From the NCBI GenBank assembly GCA_021298815.1, contig JAJTHE010000008.1:1-64000 (forward strand): DNA of 64,000 nucleotides. The letters are read 5' to 3'. The first letter of the stretch is position 1, and the number at the start of each line of letters is the position of its first letter. The position numbers and the translations under genes are program-made. The notes below the pieces were generated by a model that saw nothing but the letters and a program-made list of their open reading frames with translations, was not told the DNA's origin and ran no database searches. Below are positions 28,992 through 37,461 of the stretch, one piece after another. This DNA is from Betaproteobacteria bacterium (GTDB lineage: Bacteria > Pseudomonadota > Gammaproteobacteria > Burkholderiales > CAIKXV01).

Positions 28992-30407
28992 ATGGCGGCA
29001 GAGACGGATCGACAGGCCATCGACCTGCTCGTGCGAAACATCGACTGGCTGGTCACCGTCGACCCCGGCCGGCGCATCATCCGCGATGCCGCACTGGCCG
29101 TGCACGACGGGCGCTTCGTGGACGTCGGCAAGACCGCGGCGCTGGATGCGCGGTGGCAGGCCGCGCGGGTGGTCGATGGCGCCGGCGCGGTGGTGATGCC
29201 GGGCTTCGTCGACAACCACCTGCACTCGTCGTTCCAGCTCGCGCGCGGGCTCGCCGACGAGTCGAACGCCCAGGCCTTCCTGTTCGAGCACATGTATCCG
29301 TACGAGGTGGCGATGGGCGAGGAGGACGTGCGCATCGCCGTCTCACTCGCCGCGGTCGAGATGCTGCGCCACGGCGTCACCTGCTACATCGAACCGGGCA
29401 ACTACCACCCGGACACGACGGTGGATGCGGTCATGGGCGCCGGCATGCGCGCGGTGCTCGCGGTGAGCTGCTTCGACAAGGGCAAGTCGGTGACCGGGCT
29501 GATGCCGCCGGGCATGATCGACACCACGCGGGGCTGCATCGAGAAGACCGAGGCGCTGTTCGAGAAGTATCCCGGCCGCCATTCGCGCCGGCTGACGGTC
29601 AGCGCATCGTTCCGCGGCATGAACAATTCGTCCGACGAACTGATCCTCGCGCTCAAGGGCATCGCGCAGAAGCACGATGCGATCCTGCAGACCCATGCCT
29701 GCTATTCCTACTTCACGCACGACGCCAGCGTCGCGCAGTACGGCAAGCCGGAGATCGAGCGGCTGGAGTCCCTGGGGGTGCTCGACGAGCGCATGCTGCT
29801 GCTGCACGGCGGATGGTTCGAGCCGCACGAGATCGAGATCCTCGCGCGGCGCCGCCCGACGGTGGTGTGCTGCCCGTCGTCCTCGCTGCACAACGGCTAC
29901 GGCAACCTCAAGGTGGGCATGCATCCGGAGCTCGCCGCACTCGGGGTGAACGTGAGCCTGGGCTGCGACCATGCGAGCTCGGGCACCGTCGACATCGTGC
30001 AGGAGATGCGCAACTGCGTCGGCGCCTACAAGGAGCTCCGCCTGAACCCGCGGGTGATGCCCCCCGAGCAGGCGGTCGAGATGGCGACCCTGAACGGCGC
30101 TCGCGGCGCCGGGCTGGCCGACCGCATCGGCTCGATCGAGGTCGGGAAGGAAGCCGATTTCGTGCTGTTCGACGCGATGACGCCCGAGTGGCAGCCGCTG
30201 TACAACCCGGTGTCCAACCTGGTCTACAGCGCCACCGGCAACACGGTGAAGGATGTGTTCGTCGCCGGCGAACAGGTCGTGCGCAACGGCCACCTCACCC
30301 GCATCGACGAGGCGGCGCTGATGCGCGAGGTGGTCGAGGCGGGGCGGCGCATCACCAGCCGGCTCGACATGAAGAAGGTGATGAAGCTGCGCTGGCCGGT
30401 CGAGTGA
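28992..30407 (+). CDS. Amidohydrolase (ATZ/TRZ, cytosine deaminase-like)
   Basis: A 471-residue metal-dependent deaminase or hydrolase. The family metal motif VMPGFVDNHLHSSF is followed by TCYIEPGNYHP, then HACYSYFTHD and CCPSSSLHNGYGN, and the late aspartate in GCDHASS. The fold is the urease-related TIM barrel of chlorohydrolases and cytosine/guanine deaminases. The C-terminus (GKEADFVLFDA) is the usual beta-sandwich return. ATG 28992 is chosen over an upstream start at 28974 because residues before MAAETD are not family-like. It ends 2 nt before the acyl-CoA synthetase gene, so both are in one operon with Bug protein 7. Confidence 0.85.
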   Translation: MAAETDRQAIDLLVRNIDWLVTVDPGRRIIRDAALAVHDGRFVDVGKTAALDARWQAARVVDGAGAVVMPGFVDNHLHSSFQLARGLADESNAQAFLFEHMYPYEVAMGEEDVRIAVSLAAVEMLRHGVTCYIEPGNYHPDTTVDAVMGAGMRAVLAVSCFDKGKSVTGLMPPGMIDTTRGCIEKTEALFEKYPGRHSRRLTVSASFRGMNNSSDELILALKGIAQKHDAILQTHACYSYFTHDASVAQYGKPEIERLESLGVLDERMLLLHGGWFEPHEIEILARRRPTVVCCPSSSLHNGYGNLKVGMHPELAALGVNVSLGCDHASSGTVDIVQEMRNCVGAYKELRLNPRVMPPEQAVEMATLNGARGAGLADRIGSIEVGKEADFVLFDAMTPEWQPLYNPVSNLVYSATGNTVKDVFVAGEQVVRNGHLTRIDEAALMREVVEAGRRITSRLDMKKVMKLRWPVE

Positions 30408-30409
30408 GC

Positions 30410-32548
30410 ATGGCTGCATTCGAGCGCCTGCTGGAGCCGCGCGGCATCGCCGTGGTCGGGGCGAGCATCGAGCCCTCGCGGCCGGGCAACCAGACCCTGG
30501 TCGCGCTGAAGGAGAACGGCTACGCGGGCGGCGTGTATCCGGTCAACCCGAAGTACCCGGAGATCGCGGGCTATCGCTGCCTCGGCTCGCTGGCGCAGGT
30601 CGAAGGCGATTGCGACATCGCGGTGGTCGCGCTGCCGGCGCCGCAGGTGGCCGGCGTGCTGCGCGAGTGCGCGGCGCGCGGCATAGGGCATGCGGTGGTG
30701 CTCGGCGGCGGCTTCCGCGAGGCCGGGCCGGGCGGCGCCGCGCTCGAGGGCGAACTGCTGGCCACGGCGCGCGCCACGGGCGTGCGCTTCATCGGGCCGA
30801 ACTGCCTGGGCCTGGTCAACGTGCAGGCCCGCGCCTATGCCGCCTGGGGCAGCCTGACCCGGCCGCCGCGGCTTGCGCCCGGGCCGGTGTCCGTGGTGCT
30901 GCAGAGCGCGAGCTTCGGCATGAGCCTGGTGATCCAGGCGGCGCAGGCCGGCATTGGCTTCCGCCACGTGGTGACCAGCGGCAACGAGGCCGACGTGTCG
31001 ACCGCCGAGATCATCGATGCCTATGTCGACGATCCGGGCACCCGGGTCATCCTGTCCTACCTCGAGGGCGTGGCCGACGGCCGCCGGTTCATGGCCGCCG
31101 CGCGCCGTGCGCTGGCCGCCGGCAAGCCGCTGGTGCTGATCAAGGCCGGCAACACCGAACAGGGCCGGCGCGCGGCGCAGTCGCACACCGCGAACATGAC
31201 CGACGAATACGATGTCTACCGAGCGGCGTTCCGTCAGTGCGGGGTGATCGAGGTGGACGACGTGCAGGCGGCGGTCGACATGGTGGCCTGCCTGCTCGGT
31301 GGCCGGCTGCCCGCGGGCAACCGGGTCGGCGTGATCGGCGGCTCCGGCGGCGCCGCGGCGATGTTCTCCGACCAGGCGGACCTCTGCGGGCTGGTGCTGC
31401 CCGCGTTCGCGCCGGCCACCGCCGAGGCGCTGAAGGATTCCCTGCCGGCGCTGAGCGTGCTGCGCAACCCGGTCGACTACACGGCGGGCTTTCCCCGGCA
31501 GCAGGACGGGCTCGATTTCGAGCGTGCGTTCCGGGCGGTGATCGACGACCCGCAGGTCGACCAGCTGGCGGTGATGTTCGCCGCGGCAGGACGCCGGCAG
31601 GTCGCCTATGGTGGCGAGCTGCTGGCGCGGCTGGTGGCGTCCTCGTCCAAGCCGCTGGTGGTGTTCTCCGGCATGGACGAGGCGCTGGCGCCCGAGGGCC
31701 TCGCCACGCTGCGCGCGGCCGGCGTGCCGGTGCTGTCCTCGCCCAAGCGCGTGGCGCTGGCGATGGCGCGACTCGCCGCGCATGCCGGCGCCCGTCGTGC
31801 GGCGGCCGCCAGCGGGGGCGGGGTCGGCGCGGCGGCCGACGAGCCGGTGGACGTCGGAGCCGTGCTGCACGACGCCGGCATCGACGGCCGTGCGGGCGCG
31901 CTCGACGAGGCTGCCAGCAAGCGCCTGGCCTCGGCGTTCGGCATCCCGGTCACGGCCGACCGCCTGCTGCCGCTGGCGCCTTCGCTCGCCGACTGCGACG
32001 GGTTGCCGTTCCCGGTCGTGCTGAAGATCGTGTCCCCCGACATCGCGCACAAGAGCGACATCGGCGGGGTGCAACTGGGCATCGTCGGGCCGCAGGCGCT
32101 GCTGGACGCGGCGCGCCGGATGGTCGCCGAGGTGCGCGCAGCGCGCCTGGACGCCGCGCTGTCCGGACTGCTCGCAGCCCCGATGGTCGACGGCGCGCTC
32201 GAGACGCTGGTCGGCGTGGTGAACGATCCCGGGTTCGGCCCGGTGGTCGCCTTCGGTCTGGGCGGCGTGCTGGCCGAAGTGCTGCACGACGTGAGCTATC
32301 GCGTCGCGCCGTTCGATGCCGCGCAGGCGCGATCCATGATCGACGAGCTGCGTGCACGCGCGCTGTTCGACGGCGTGCGCGGCCGGCCGGCGGTCGACGT
32401 GGAGGCCCTGGCCGCGGCGCTGGCCCGCGTCTCGGTGCTCGCCTGGTCGCTGCGCGACCGGCTGGTCGAGATGGACATCAACCCGCTGCTGGTCCGGCCG
32501 GTCGGGCAGGGGGTGGTCGCCGCGGATGCACTCGCCGTGATGCGCTGA
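30410..32548 (+). CDS. ADP-forming acyl-CoA synthetase (fused alpha-beta)
   Basis: A 712-residue fusion of both subunits of an NDP-forming acyl-CoA synthetase. It has an N-terminal CoA-binding Rossmann domain (IAVVGASIEPSRPGNQT), a ligase domain with the candidate phosphohistidine in QSHTANMTDEYDVY, and a C-terminal ATP-grasp part with FPVVLKIVSPDIAHKSD and DINPLLVRP. The family interconverts acyl-CoA plus ADP and Pi with free acid, CoA and ATP. Between the modules is a linker rich in Ala and Gly (about 460-485). The start ATG 30410 follows the amidohydrolase stop by 2 nt. It presumably handles the acid made by that pathway. Confidence 0.87.
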   Translation: MAAFERLLEPRGIAVVGASIEPSRPGNQTLVALKENGYAGGVYPVNPKYPEIAGYRCLGSLAQVEGDCDIAVVALPAPQVAGVLRECAARGIGHAVVLGGGFREAGPGGAALEGELLATARATGVRFIGPNCLGLVNVQARAYAAWGSLTRPPRLAPGPVSVVLQSASFGMSLVIQAAQAGIGFRHVVTSGNEADVSTAEIIDAYVDDPGTRVILSYLEGVADGRRFMAAARRALAAGKPLVLIKAGNTEQGRRAAQSHTANMTDEYDVYRAAFRQCGVIEVDDVQAAVDMVACLLGGRLPAGNRVGVIGGSGGAAAMFSDQADLCGLVLPAFAPATAEALKDSLPALSVLRNPVDYTAGFPRQQDGLDFERAFRAVIDDPQVDQLAVMFAAAGRRQVAYGGELLARLVASSSKPLVVFSGMDEALAPEGLATLRAAGVPVLSSPKRVALAMARLAAHAGARRAAAASGGGVGAAADEPVDVGAVLHDAGIDGRAGALDEAASKRLASAFGIPVTADRLLPLAPSLADCDGLPFPVVLKIVSPDIAHKSDIGGVQLGIVGPQALLDAARRMVAEVRAARLDAALSGLLAAPMVDGALETLVGVVNDPGFGPVVAFGLGGVLAEVLHDVSYRVAPFDAAQARSMIDELRARALFDGVRGRPAVDVEALAAALARVSVLAWSLRDRLVEMDINPLLVRPVGQGVVAADALAVMR

Positions 32549-32603
32549 GTGCAGCGGCTGCAACCAGGTCCGGGCACACGGACCGATCCAATGGAGGAAC
32601 TCG

Positions 32604-33644
32604 ATGCACCCGCGCGGATCCACCCTGCTGTCGTCCATCGTTCCTGCAGTCGTCCCGACGGTCGCGCCTTCGGTCGTGCTGCCTTGCGTGCTCGGCTGCG
32701 TGCTCGGCTGCGCCGGCGCGCTCGCCGCGCGGGCCGCCCATGCGCAGGCCTGGCCGGCGAAGCCGCTGCGCATCGTCGTGCCGTTCCCGCCTGGCGGCCC
32801 GAACGACATCATCGGCCGGCTGGTCGGGCAGAAGCTCGCCGAGGCCTTCGGCCAGCCGGTGGTCGCCGACAACCGTGCCGGCGCGGGGGGAAGCATCGGC
32901 TCGCTCGCGGTGGCCAAGTCGCCGCCCGATGGCTACACCCTGCTCTCCGGCGGCATGGGAAACCTGGTGATGAACCCGATCATCGACAAGGTGCCCTACG
33001 ACACGCTGCGCGACTTCGCGCCGGTGAGCCTGGTCGCCAGCGCACCGAACGTGCTGGTCGTGCATCCGTCGCTGCCGGCGAAGGACGTGAAGTCGCTGCT
33101 CGCGCTCGCGCGGTCGCGCCCGGGCGAACTCAACTACGGCTCGGGCGGCGTAGGCAGCACGCCGCACCTGTCCGGCGCGCTGTTCAACGTGCTCGGCAAG
33201 GTGAACCTTGCCCATGTGCCGTACAAGGGCAATGCGCCGGCACTGACCGACCTGCTCGGCGGGCATGTGCAGGCCGCCTTCCTCGGCATACCGGCCGCGC
33301 AGCCGCCGGTGGCTTCCGGCCGGCTGCGTGCGCTGGCGGTGACCGGCAGCGCGCGCTCCCGGGCACTGCCGCAGGTGCCGACGGTCGCCGAGTCCGGGCT
33401 GCCGTCCTACGAGCTGAGCCCGTGGTACGGCATCCTCGCGCCGGCAGGCACCCCGGCCGATGTCGTGGCGCGGCTGAACGAGACCATCAACCGCTCGATG
33501 CGAGAGCCGGACATGGTCGAGCGGCTGGCCGCGCTGGGCGCCGAACCCGAGTCGATGTCGGCGGCCGAGTATGCGGCGCGCATCCGCGCGGACATCGAGA
33601 AATGGACGCGCGTGATCCGGGCGGCGAACATCCGCGCCGAGTGA
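32604..33644 (+). CDS. Bug/TctC solute-binding protein (7)
   Basis: A 346-residue receptor with the longest signal peptide of the set (cleavage likely after AHA, residue 47). The leader contains an imperfect protein repeat (VLGCVLGC) from a tandem 12-nt duplication of GTGCTCGGCTGC. The loop PFPPGGPNDIIGR has P-N before the aspartate. HVPYKGNAPALTDL and LAPAGTPADVVARLN follow. GGAGGA lies just before ATG. It completes the operon with the amidohydrolase and acyl-CoA synthetase, so it likely imports their substrate. Confidence 0.9.
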   Translation: MHPRGSTLLSSIVPAVVPTVAPSVVLPCVLGCVLGCAGALAARAAHAQAWPAKPLRIVVPFPPGGPNDIIGRLVGQKLAEAFGQPVVADNRAGAGGSIGSLAVAKSPPDGYTLLSGGMGNLVMNPIIDKVPYDTLRDFAPVSLVASAPNVLVVHPSLPAKDVKSLLALARSRPGELNYGSGGVGSTPHLSGALFNVLGKVNLAHVPYKGNAPALTDLLGGHVQAAFLGIPAAQPPVASGRLRALAVTGSARSRALPQVPTVAESGLPSYELSPWYGILAPAGTPADVVARLNETINRSMREPDMVERLAALGAEPESMSAAEYAARIRADIEKWTRVIRAANIRAE

Positions 33645-33693
33645 CGCAATACGGGCCGGGCAATCACGCGTGGCCGCAGTCGCAGCCGCGCGT

Positions 33694-34695
33694 TCAGGCC
33701 GCCAGGCGCAGCAACCGCCGCGGATTGGCTTCGGCGATCTGCGCGACCTGTGTCGCATCGAACCCGGCCGCGGCCAGGCTGGCGAGCGGATCGGCGTCCA
33801 TCGGCGGGAAGGGATCGTCGCTGCCGAGCACCAGCCGGTCGGTGCCGACCTTCGCCGCGAGGTAGCGCAGCGCATCGGGGTCATGCAGGATCGTGTCGTA
33901 ATGGAAGCGGCGCAGGTAGTCCGACGGCGATTGCATCGCGACGTTGTGCTGGTGCGCGCGTTCCATCCGCACGTTCATCACGTCGAACCGTCCGACCAGG
34001 TAGGGCAGGGCGCCGCCACCGTGTGACACGACCAGGTCGAGCGCGGGGAAGCGGTCGAGCACGCCGGAGAACATCAGCGACCCGAGGGTGAGGGTGGTGT
34101 CGAAGGTGTACTGCACGATCGGGTTCAGGCCGAACAGGGCGGTGCGCGGCAGCGATTCCGGCTGCGCCGGATGGATGAACACCGGCACGCCGAGCTGCTG
34201 TGCCGCAGCCCAGTATTCGTCCAGCGGCAGGTTGCCCAGGTTCACGCCTTCGACGTTGGCGGCGACCATGCCGCCGGAGGCGCCCAGTTCCTTCACGCAG
34301 CGTTCGAGTTCGCGCGCGGCCGCCGCGGCATCGGGCAGCGGCCCCGATGCGAACCACGAGAAGCGGTCGGGACGGCGTCCGCAGGTCGCGGCCAGGGACT
34401 CGTTCATCAGCTGGTGCCAGCCGATCGCCTGCCGTGCCGGCAGGCCGTAGCCGAACACGTCGGCCCACATCGACAGCACCTGGCGCGAGATGCCGTTGCC
34501 GTCCATCGACGCGATGCGCGCGGACTCGGCCTCGAGCAGGCGCGGGAAGAACGGGCGCGGCTTCACGTGCGCGAAGGCGAGGCAGGGGCAGCTGCCTGCG
34601 CGGTCGATGACCTCGATGCCGAGCGCCGCCCCCCGTTCGCGAAGCACGTCGATGATGCGGGGCGGTACATAGTGGGCATGCATGTCGATCGGCAT
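33694..34695 (-). CDS. Amidohydrolase-2 (ACMSD-like decarboxylase)
   Basis: A 333-residue member of the ACMSD branch of amidohydrolases. The N-terminal metal motif is MPIDMHAHYVPP, the middle has PVFIHPAQPE, and the SHGGGALPYLVGR and VLGSDDPFPP blocks carry the remaining ligands. Relatives decarboxylate aminocarboxymuconate semialdehyde or related aromatic acids without a redox cofactor. The C-terminus IAEANPRRLLRLAA is typical. It is convergent with Bug gene 7 and divergent from the LLM oxidoreductase gene across a 198-nt region. The acid it acts on is unknown. Confidence 0.85.
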   Translation of the reverse strand: MPIDMHAHYVPPRIIDVLRERGAALGIEVIDRAGSCPCLAFAHVKPRPFFPRLLEAESARIASMDGNGISRQVLSMWADVFGYGLPARQAIGWHQLMNESLAATCGRRPDRFSWFASGPLPDAAAAARELERCVKELGASGGMVAANVEGVNLGNLPLDEYWAAAQQLGVPVFIHPAQPESLPRTALFGLNPIVQYTFDTTLTLGSLMFSGVLDRFPALDLVVSHGGGALPYLVGRFDVMNVRMERAHQHNVAMQSPSDYLRRFHYDTILHDPDALRYLAAKVGTDRLVLGSDDPFPPMDADPLASLAAAGFDATQVAQIAEANPRRLLRLAA

Positions 34696-34787
34696 CGGTC
34701 TGGCCTCTGGGTGTTGCGTCGGGGGTGTTCGCTTGTCGGTGCAGGGAAATAGTATTAGATTGCCGATGCACCAGCCATGCCGGCGAC

Positions 34788-34830
34788 ATCCATCGATATC
34801 CATCGAAAACCGTCGACGACCGTCGACGAC
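34788..34830. repeat. 10-bp periodic direct repeats in divergent promoter
   Basis: Two sets of direct repeats with 10-nt period lie here: ATCCATCGA at 34788-34796 and 34798-34806, and CGTCGACGAC at 34811-34820 and 34821-34830. They sit between the divergent amidohydrolase and LLM genes, beside an AT-rich island (AATAGTATTAGATT at 34748-34761). The one-turn spacing fits repeated protein binding on one DNA face. Confidence 0.4.
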
Positions 34831-34893
34831 CACGACCGGCAGCCGGGCAGGAGGAAGGATGATGCTGCATTGCCATCGCACCGGAGTCGCGCG

Positions 34894-35850
34894 ATGAGGC
34901 TGGGCGTGCTGCTGCCGCACCGTGCGGTGGTGCTGCAATCGGCCCGGCGTCCGCCGGTGGAAGACTGCTGGACGGTCGCTCGCCTGTGCGACGCGGCGGG
35001 CATGGATGTCTGGGTCGGCGACAGCGTCACCGCGAAGCCGCGCCTGGAGCCCCTGGTCACGCTGTCCTATCTCGCGGCGATCACCACCCGCGCGCGACTG
35101 GGCACGGCGATCCTGCTGCCGGCCTTGCGCCAGCCGACGGTGCTCGCGCATGCGCTCGCCACCCTCGACCAGGTCTCGGCCGGGCGGCTCGTGCTGGGGC
35201 TGGGCGTGGGCTGGGGCCTGCCCGAGATCGTGCGCGAATGGGAAGCCTGCGGCCGCGAACACAAGCGCCGTGCGAAGGACCTGGAAGAGCATGTCGCCGT
35301 CTGGCGCAGGTTGTGGAGCGGCGAGCCGGTCACGCATGAAGGCAACGGCTTTCGCCTCAGCGCGCAGTCGATCGCGCCGCTGCCCTGGACCGAAGCCGGC
35401 CCGCCGGTGCTGATCACCGCCGGCAACCGCGGGGAAGTCATCCCGGCCCAGATCGACCGCGTCGGACGCCTCGGCGATGGCGTGATCACCACCTACCTCA
35501 CCGACGACGACTGCCGCCGGCTGCGCACGGTCTGCGACGAGGCCTTCGAGAAGCACGGCCGGCCGCGGCCCGGCTTCCCGATGTGCGTCTACACGACGGT
35601 CTGCATCGAGGAGGACGTCGCCCGTGCCGAAGCGCTGACCGCCGACTTCCTGCAGAAGTACTACGGCGGTGGCGTGAACTACCGCGGGCTGATGGGGCTG
35701 GGGCCCGCGTCGGCCGTGATCGATGCGCTCAAGCGCTACGAGGCGAGCGGCGTCACCGACGTGTGCATACGCTTCGCGGGCACCGACCAGCGGCAACAGC
35801 TGGAGAAGTTCATCAGCGACGTGCTTCCGGCCTTCCGGGCCGGTGCCTGA
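34894..35850 (+). CDS. LLM-class flavin-dependent oxidoreductase
   Basis: A 318-residue luciferase-like (beta/alpha)8 protein. The N-terminus is MRLGVLLPH, then LGTAILLPALRQPTVLAH and AGRLVLGLGVGW, which form the flavin- and F420-binding face. RLGDGVITTYL is the late strand. The family oxidises small organic substrates with reduced FMN or F420. ATG 34894 is taken because GGAG lies 8 nt upstream and the conserved N-terminus begins here. An upstream in-frame ATG at 34777 would read the repeat region as protein. Bug gene 8 starts 12 nt after the stop, so they form an operon. Confidence 0.86.
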   Translation: MRLGVLLPHRAVVLQSARRPPVEDCWTVARLCDAAGMDVWVGDSVTAKPRLEPLVTLSYLAAITTRARLGTAILLPALRQPTVLAHALATLDQVSAGRLVLGLGVGWGLPEIVREWEACGREHKRRAKDLEEHVAVWRRLWSGEPVTHEGNGFRLSAQSIAPLPWTEAGPPVLITAGNRGEVIPAQIDRVGRLGDGVITTYLTDDDCRRLRTVCDEAFEKHGRPRPGFPMCVYTTVCIEEDVARAEALTADFLQKYYGGGVNYRGLMGLGPASAVIDALKRYEASGVTDVCIRFAGTDQRQQLEKFISDVLPAFRAGA

Positions 35851-35862
35851 AGGAGGAACGCA

Positions 35863-36834
35863 ATGCAGCGAGTGAAGATCGTCCCGGCGGCGCTGCTCGC
35901 CGGGCTGGCAGCAGCATCGTCGATGGCGTGGGGCCAGTCGTATCCCACCAAGCCGATCCGCCTGATCGTGTCGTTCCCGCCCGGCGGTGCGACCGACGTA
36001 TTCTCGCGCACGGCCGCGGCTGAACTCACCCGGACGCTGGGCCAGCCGATGACCGTCGAGAACCGGCCGGGCGCCGGCACCGTGATCGCTTCGGAACTGG
36101 TGGTCAAGTCGCCCCCCGACGGCTACACCCTGCTGTTCACCGACCTGTCCACGCACGCCATCACGCGCTCCATCTATCCGAAGCTCAGCTACGACCCGCT
36201 GCGCGACTTCGCGCCGGTCGCGGTGCTCAACGCCTCGCCGCTGCTGCTGGTCGCGCATCCTTCGGTCAAGGCGAAGAACGTCGCCGACCTGGTCGCGATC
36301 GCGAAACGCAGCCCGGGCATCACGATGGGCAACTCGGGCCTGGGCACGGTGACGCACATGACGGCCGAGAAGTTCCGCCTGCGCGCCGGCATCCAGACCA
36401 CGCCGGTCAGCTACAAGGGCGGTGCGCTGCCGGTGATCGCGCTGCTCGGTGGCGAGATCGCGATGGTGATGGCGACGGTGCCGGCCAGCATCGAACACGT
36501 GCGCAGTGGCAAGCTGGTCGCGCTGGGGCTTGCCGCCCCGAAGCGCTCGGCACAACTGCCCGACATCCCGGCCCTGTCCGAGACCGTGCCTGGTGTCGAA
36601 GGGGCTGTCGTCTCCGGCGTGCTTGCGCCTTCGGGCACGCCGCAGCCGATCATCGACCGCCTCAACGCCGAATTCGGGAAGGTGTCCGACACGGCCACCG
36701 CGAAATCCGTCTATGCGGCGAACGGCGCCGAGACGATGAGGATGACGCCGGCCGAGATGCAGCGCTGGATGGAGCGCGAGGCGCAGGAATGGGCGGACGT
36801 GGTGAAGGCGACCGGGTTCCGGATGAACAACTGA
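35863..36834 (+). CDS. Bug/TctC solute-binding protein (8)
   Basis: A 323-residue receptor. Cleavage is likely after AWG (residue 24) and the mature part begins QSYPTKPIRLIV. The loop SFPPGGATDVFSR is close to the consensus. The pocket motif is altered: SYKGGALPVIA replaces the usual HVPYKG, with serine in place of proline. GGAGGA lies 5-6 nt before ATG. The operon with the LLM oxidoreductase suggests that a sulfonate, amine or similar flavin-enzyme substrate could be bound; this is inference only. Confidence 0.9.
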   Translation: MQRVKIVPAALLAGLAAASSMAWGQSYPTKPIRLIVSFPPGGATDVFSRTAAAELTRTLGQPMTVENRPGAGTVIASELVVKSPPDGYTLLFTDLSTHAITRSIYPKLSYDPLRDFAPVAVLNASPLLLVAHPSVKAKNVADLVAIAKRSPGITMGNSGLGTVTHMTAEKFRLRAGIQTTPVSYKGGALPVIALLGGEIAMVMATVPASIEHVRSGKLVALGLAAPKRSAQLPDIPALSETVPGVEGAVVSGVLAPSGTPQPIIDRLNAEFGKVSDTATAKSVYAANGAETMRMTPAEMQRWMEREAQEWADVVKATGFRMNN

Positions 36835-36858
36835 CGCCGTTTCAGGCCATGGCGACCC

Positions 36859-37263
36859 TCAGCGGCCGCCATGGCCGGGGCCGCGGTCCCGGCCGCAGCC
36901 TCGATCGCCGTCGTGTCGTCCTACATGTCGTCCGTCCTGGACGCCGGATCCGCCATGCCCGCCGTGTCCCGAGTGCGGCTGGTCATGGTGTCGATATCCG
37001 AATGCCGGTGGCCGCGGCGGGGGAACGACCACGACCGGCGGCGGCCGCACCACCACCTCGGACGGCGGCCAGCTGACGTAGCAGGTCGGCGCAGGCGGCC
37101 GCACGTAGCAGCCGCTCGAATAGCCGGTCGAGTAGGCGGGATAGACCGGTGCCCGTTACCCGGAGTGATGCACTTCGCCGCCGTCGGGAACGACGACGCA
37201 TCCGTCCAGCAGCGGTGCGGCAGATGCCGCCGCGCGAATCGACGTCCAGCCGGTGATCTTCAT
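36859..37263 (-). pseudogene. Pro/His-rich lipoprotein gene with in-frame TAA
   Basis: The frame starts at ATG 37263 (MKITGWTSIRAAA). It has a lipobox-like LLDGC at about residues 18-22 and reaches TAA at 37156-37158 after HHSG. The very same frame continues RAPVYPAYSTGYSSGCYVR, then a Val/Pro-rich stretch and a Gly/His/Arg-rich tail, ending at 36859. One base change (TAC to TAA) would explain the break, so it looks like a recently inactivated small lipoprotein, or a truncated product of 35 residues. The function is not recognised. His- and Pro-rich envelope proteins can bind metals. Confidence 0.6.
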
Positions 37264-37461
37264 GTGCTTGCCCCGTGTTCGGCGGAGGCCTGCTCCGATC
37301 ACGTCGCAGCGGCATGCGCGCTGACACCGTACGCCTGCGTTACACTCGGCGGCAGGTCCGGCCAGTTCGACCGGCCAGTGTGATGTCGGCACGGTCGAAC
37401 GTTCTCAGCCCGGGTCTTTCATTCGACGGTGCCGCCGAGGCCTCGAGGGAGGAGGAGTTCC

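Noticed and set aside
34777..34893. Longer N-terminus of the LLM oxidoreductase
   Set aside because: It would translate the repeat region into low-complexity residues; ATG 34894 has a better ribosome site.
37156..37158. In-frame TAA in the lipoprotein as recoding
   Set aside because: TAA is not used for selenocysteine and no readthrough signal is seen.
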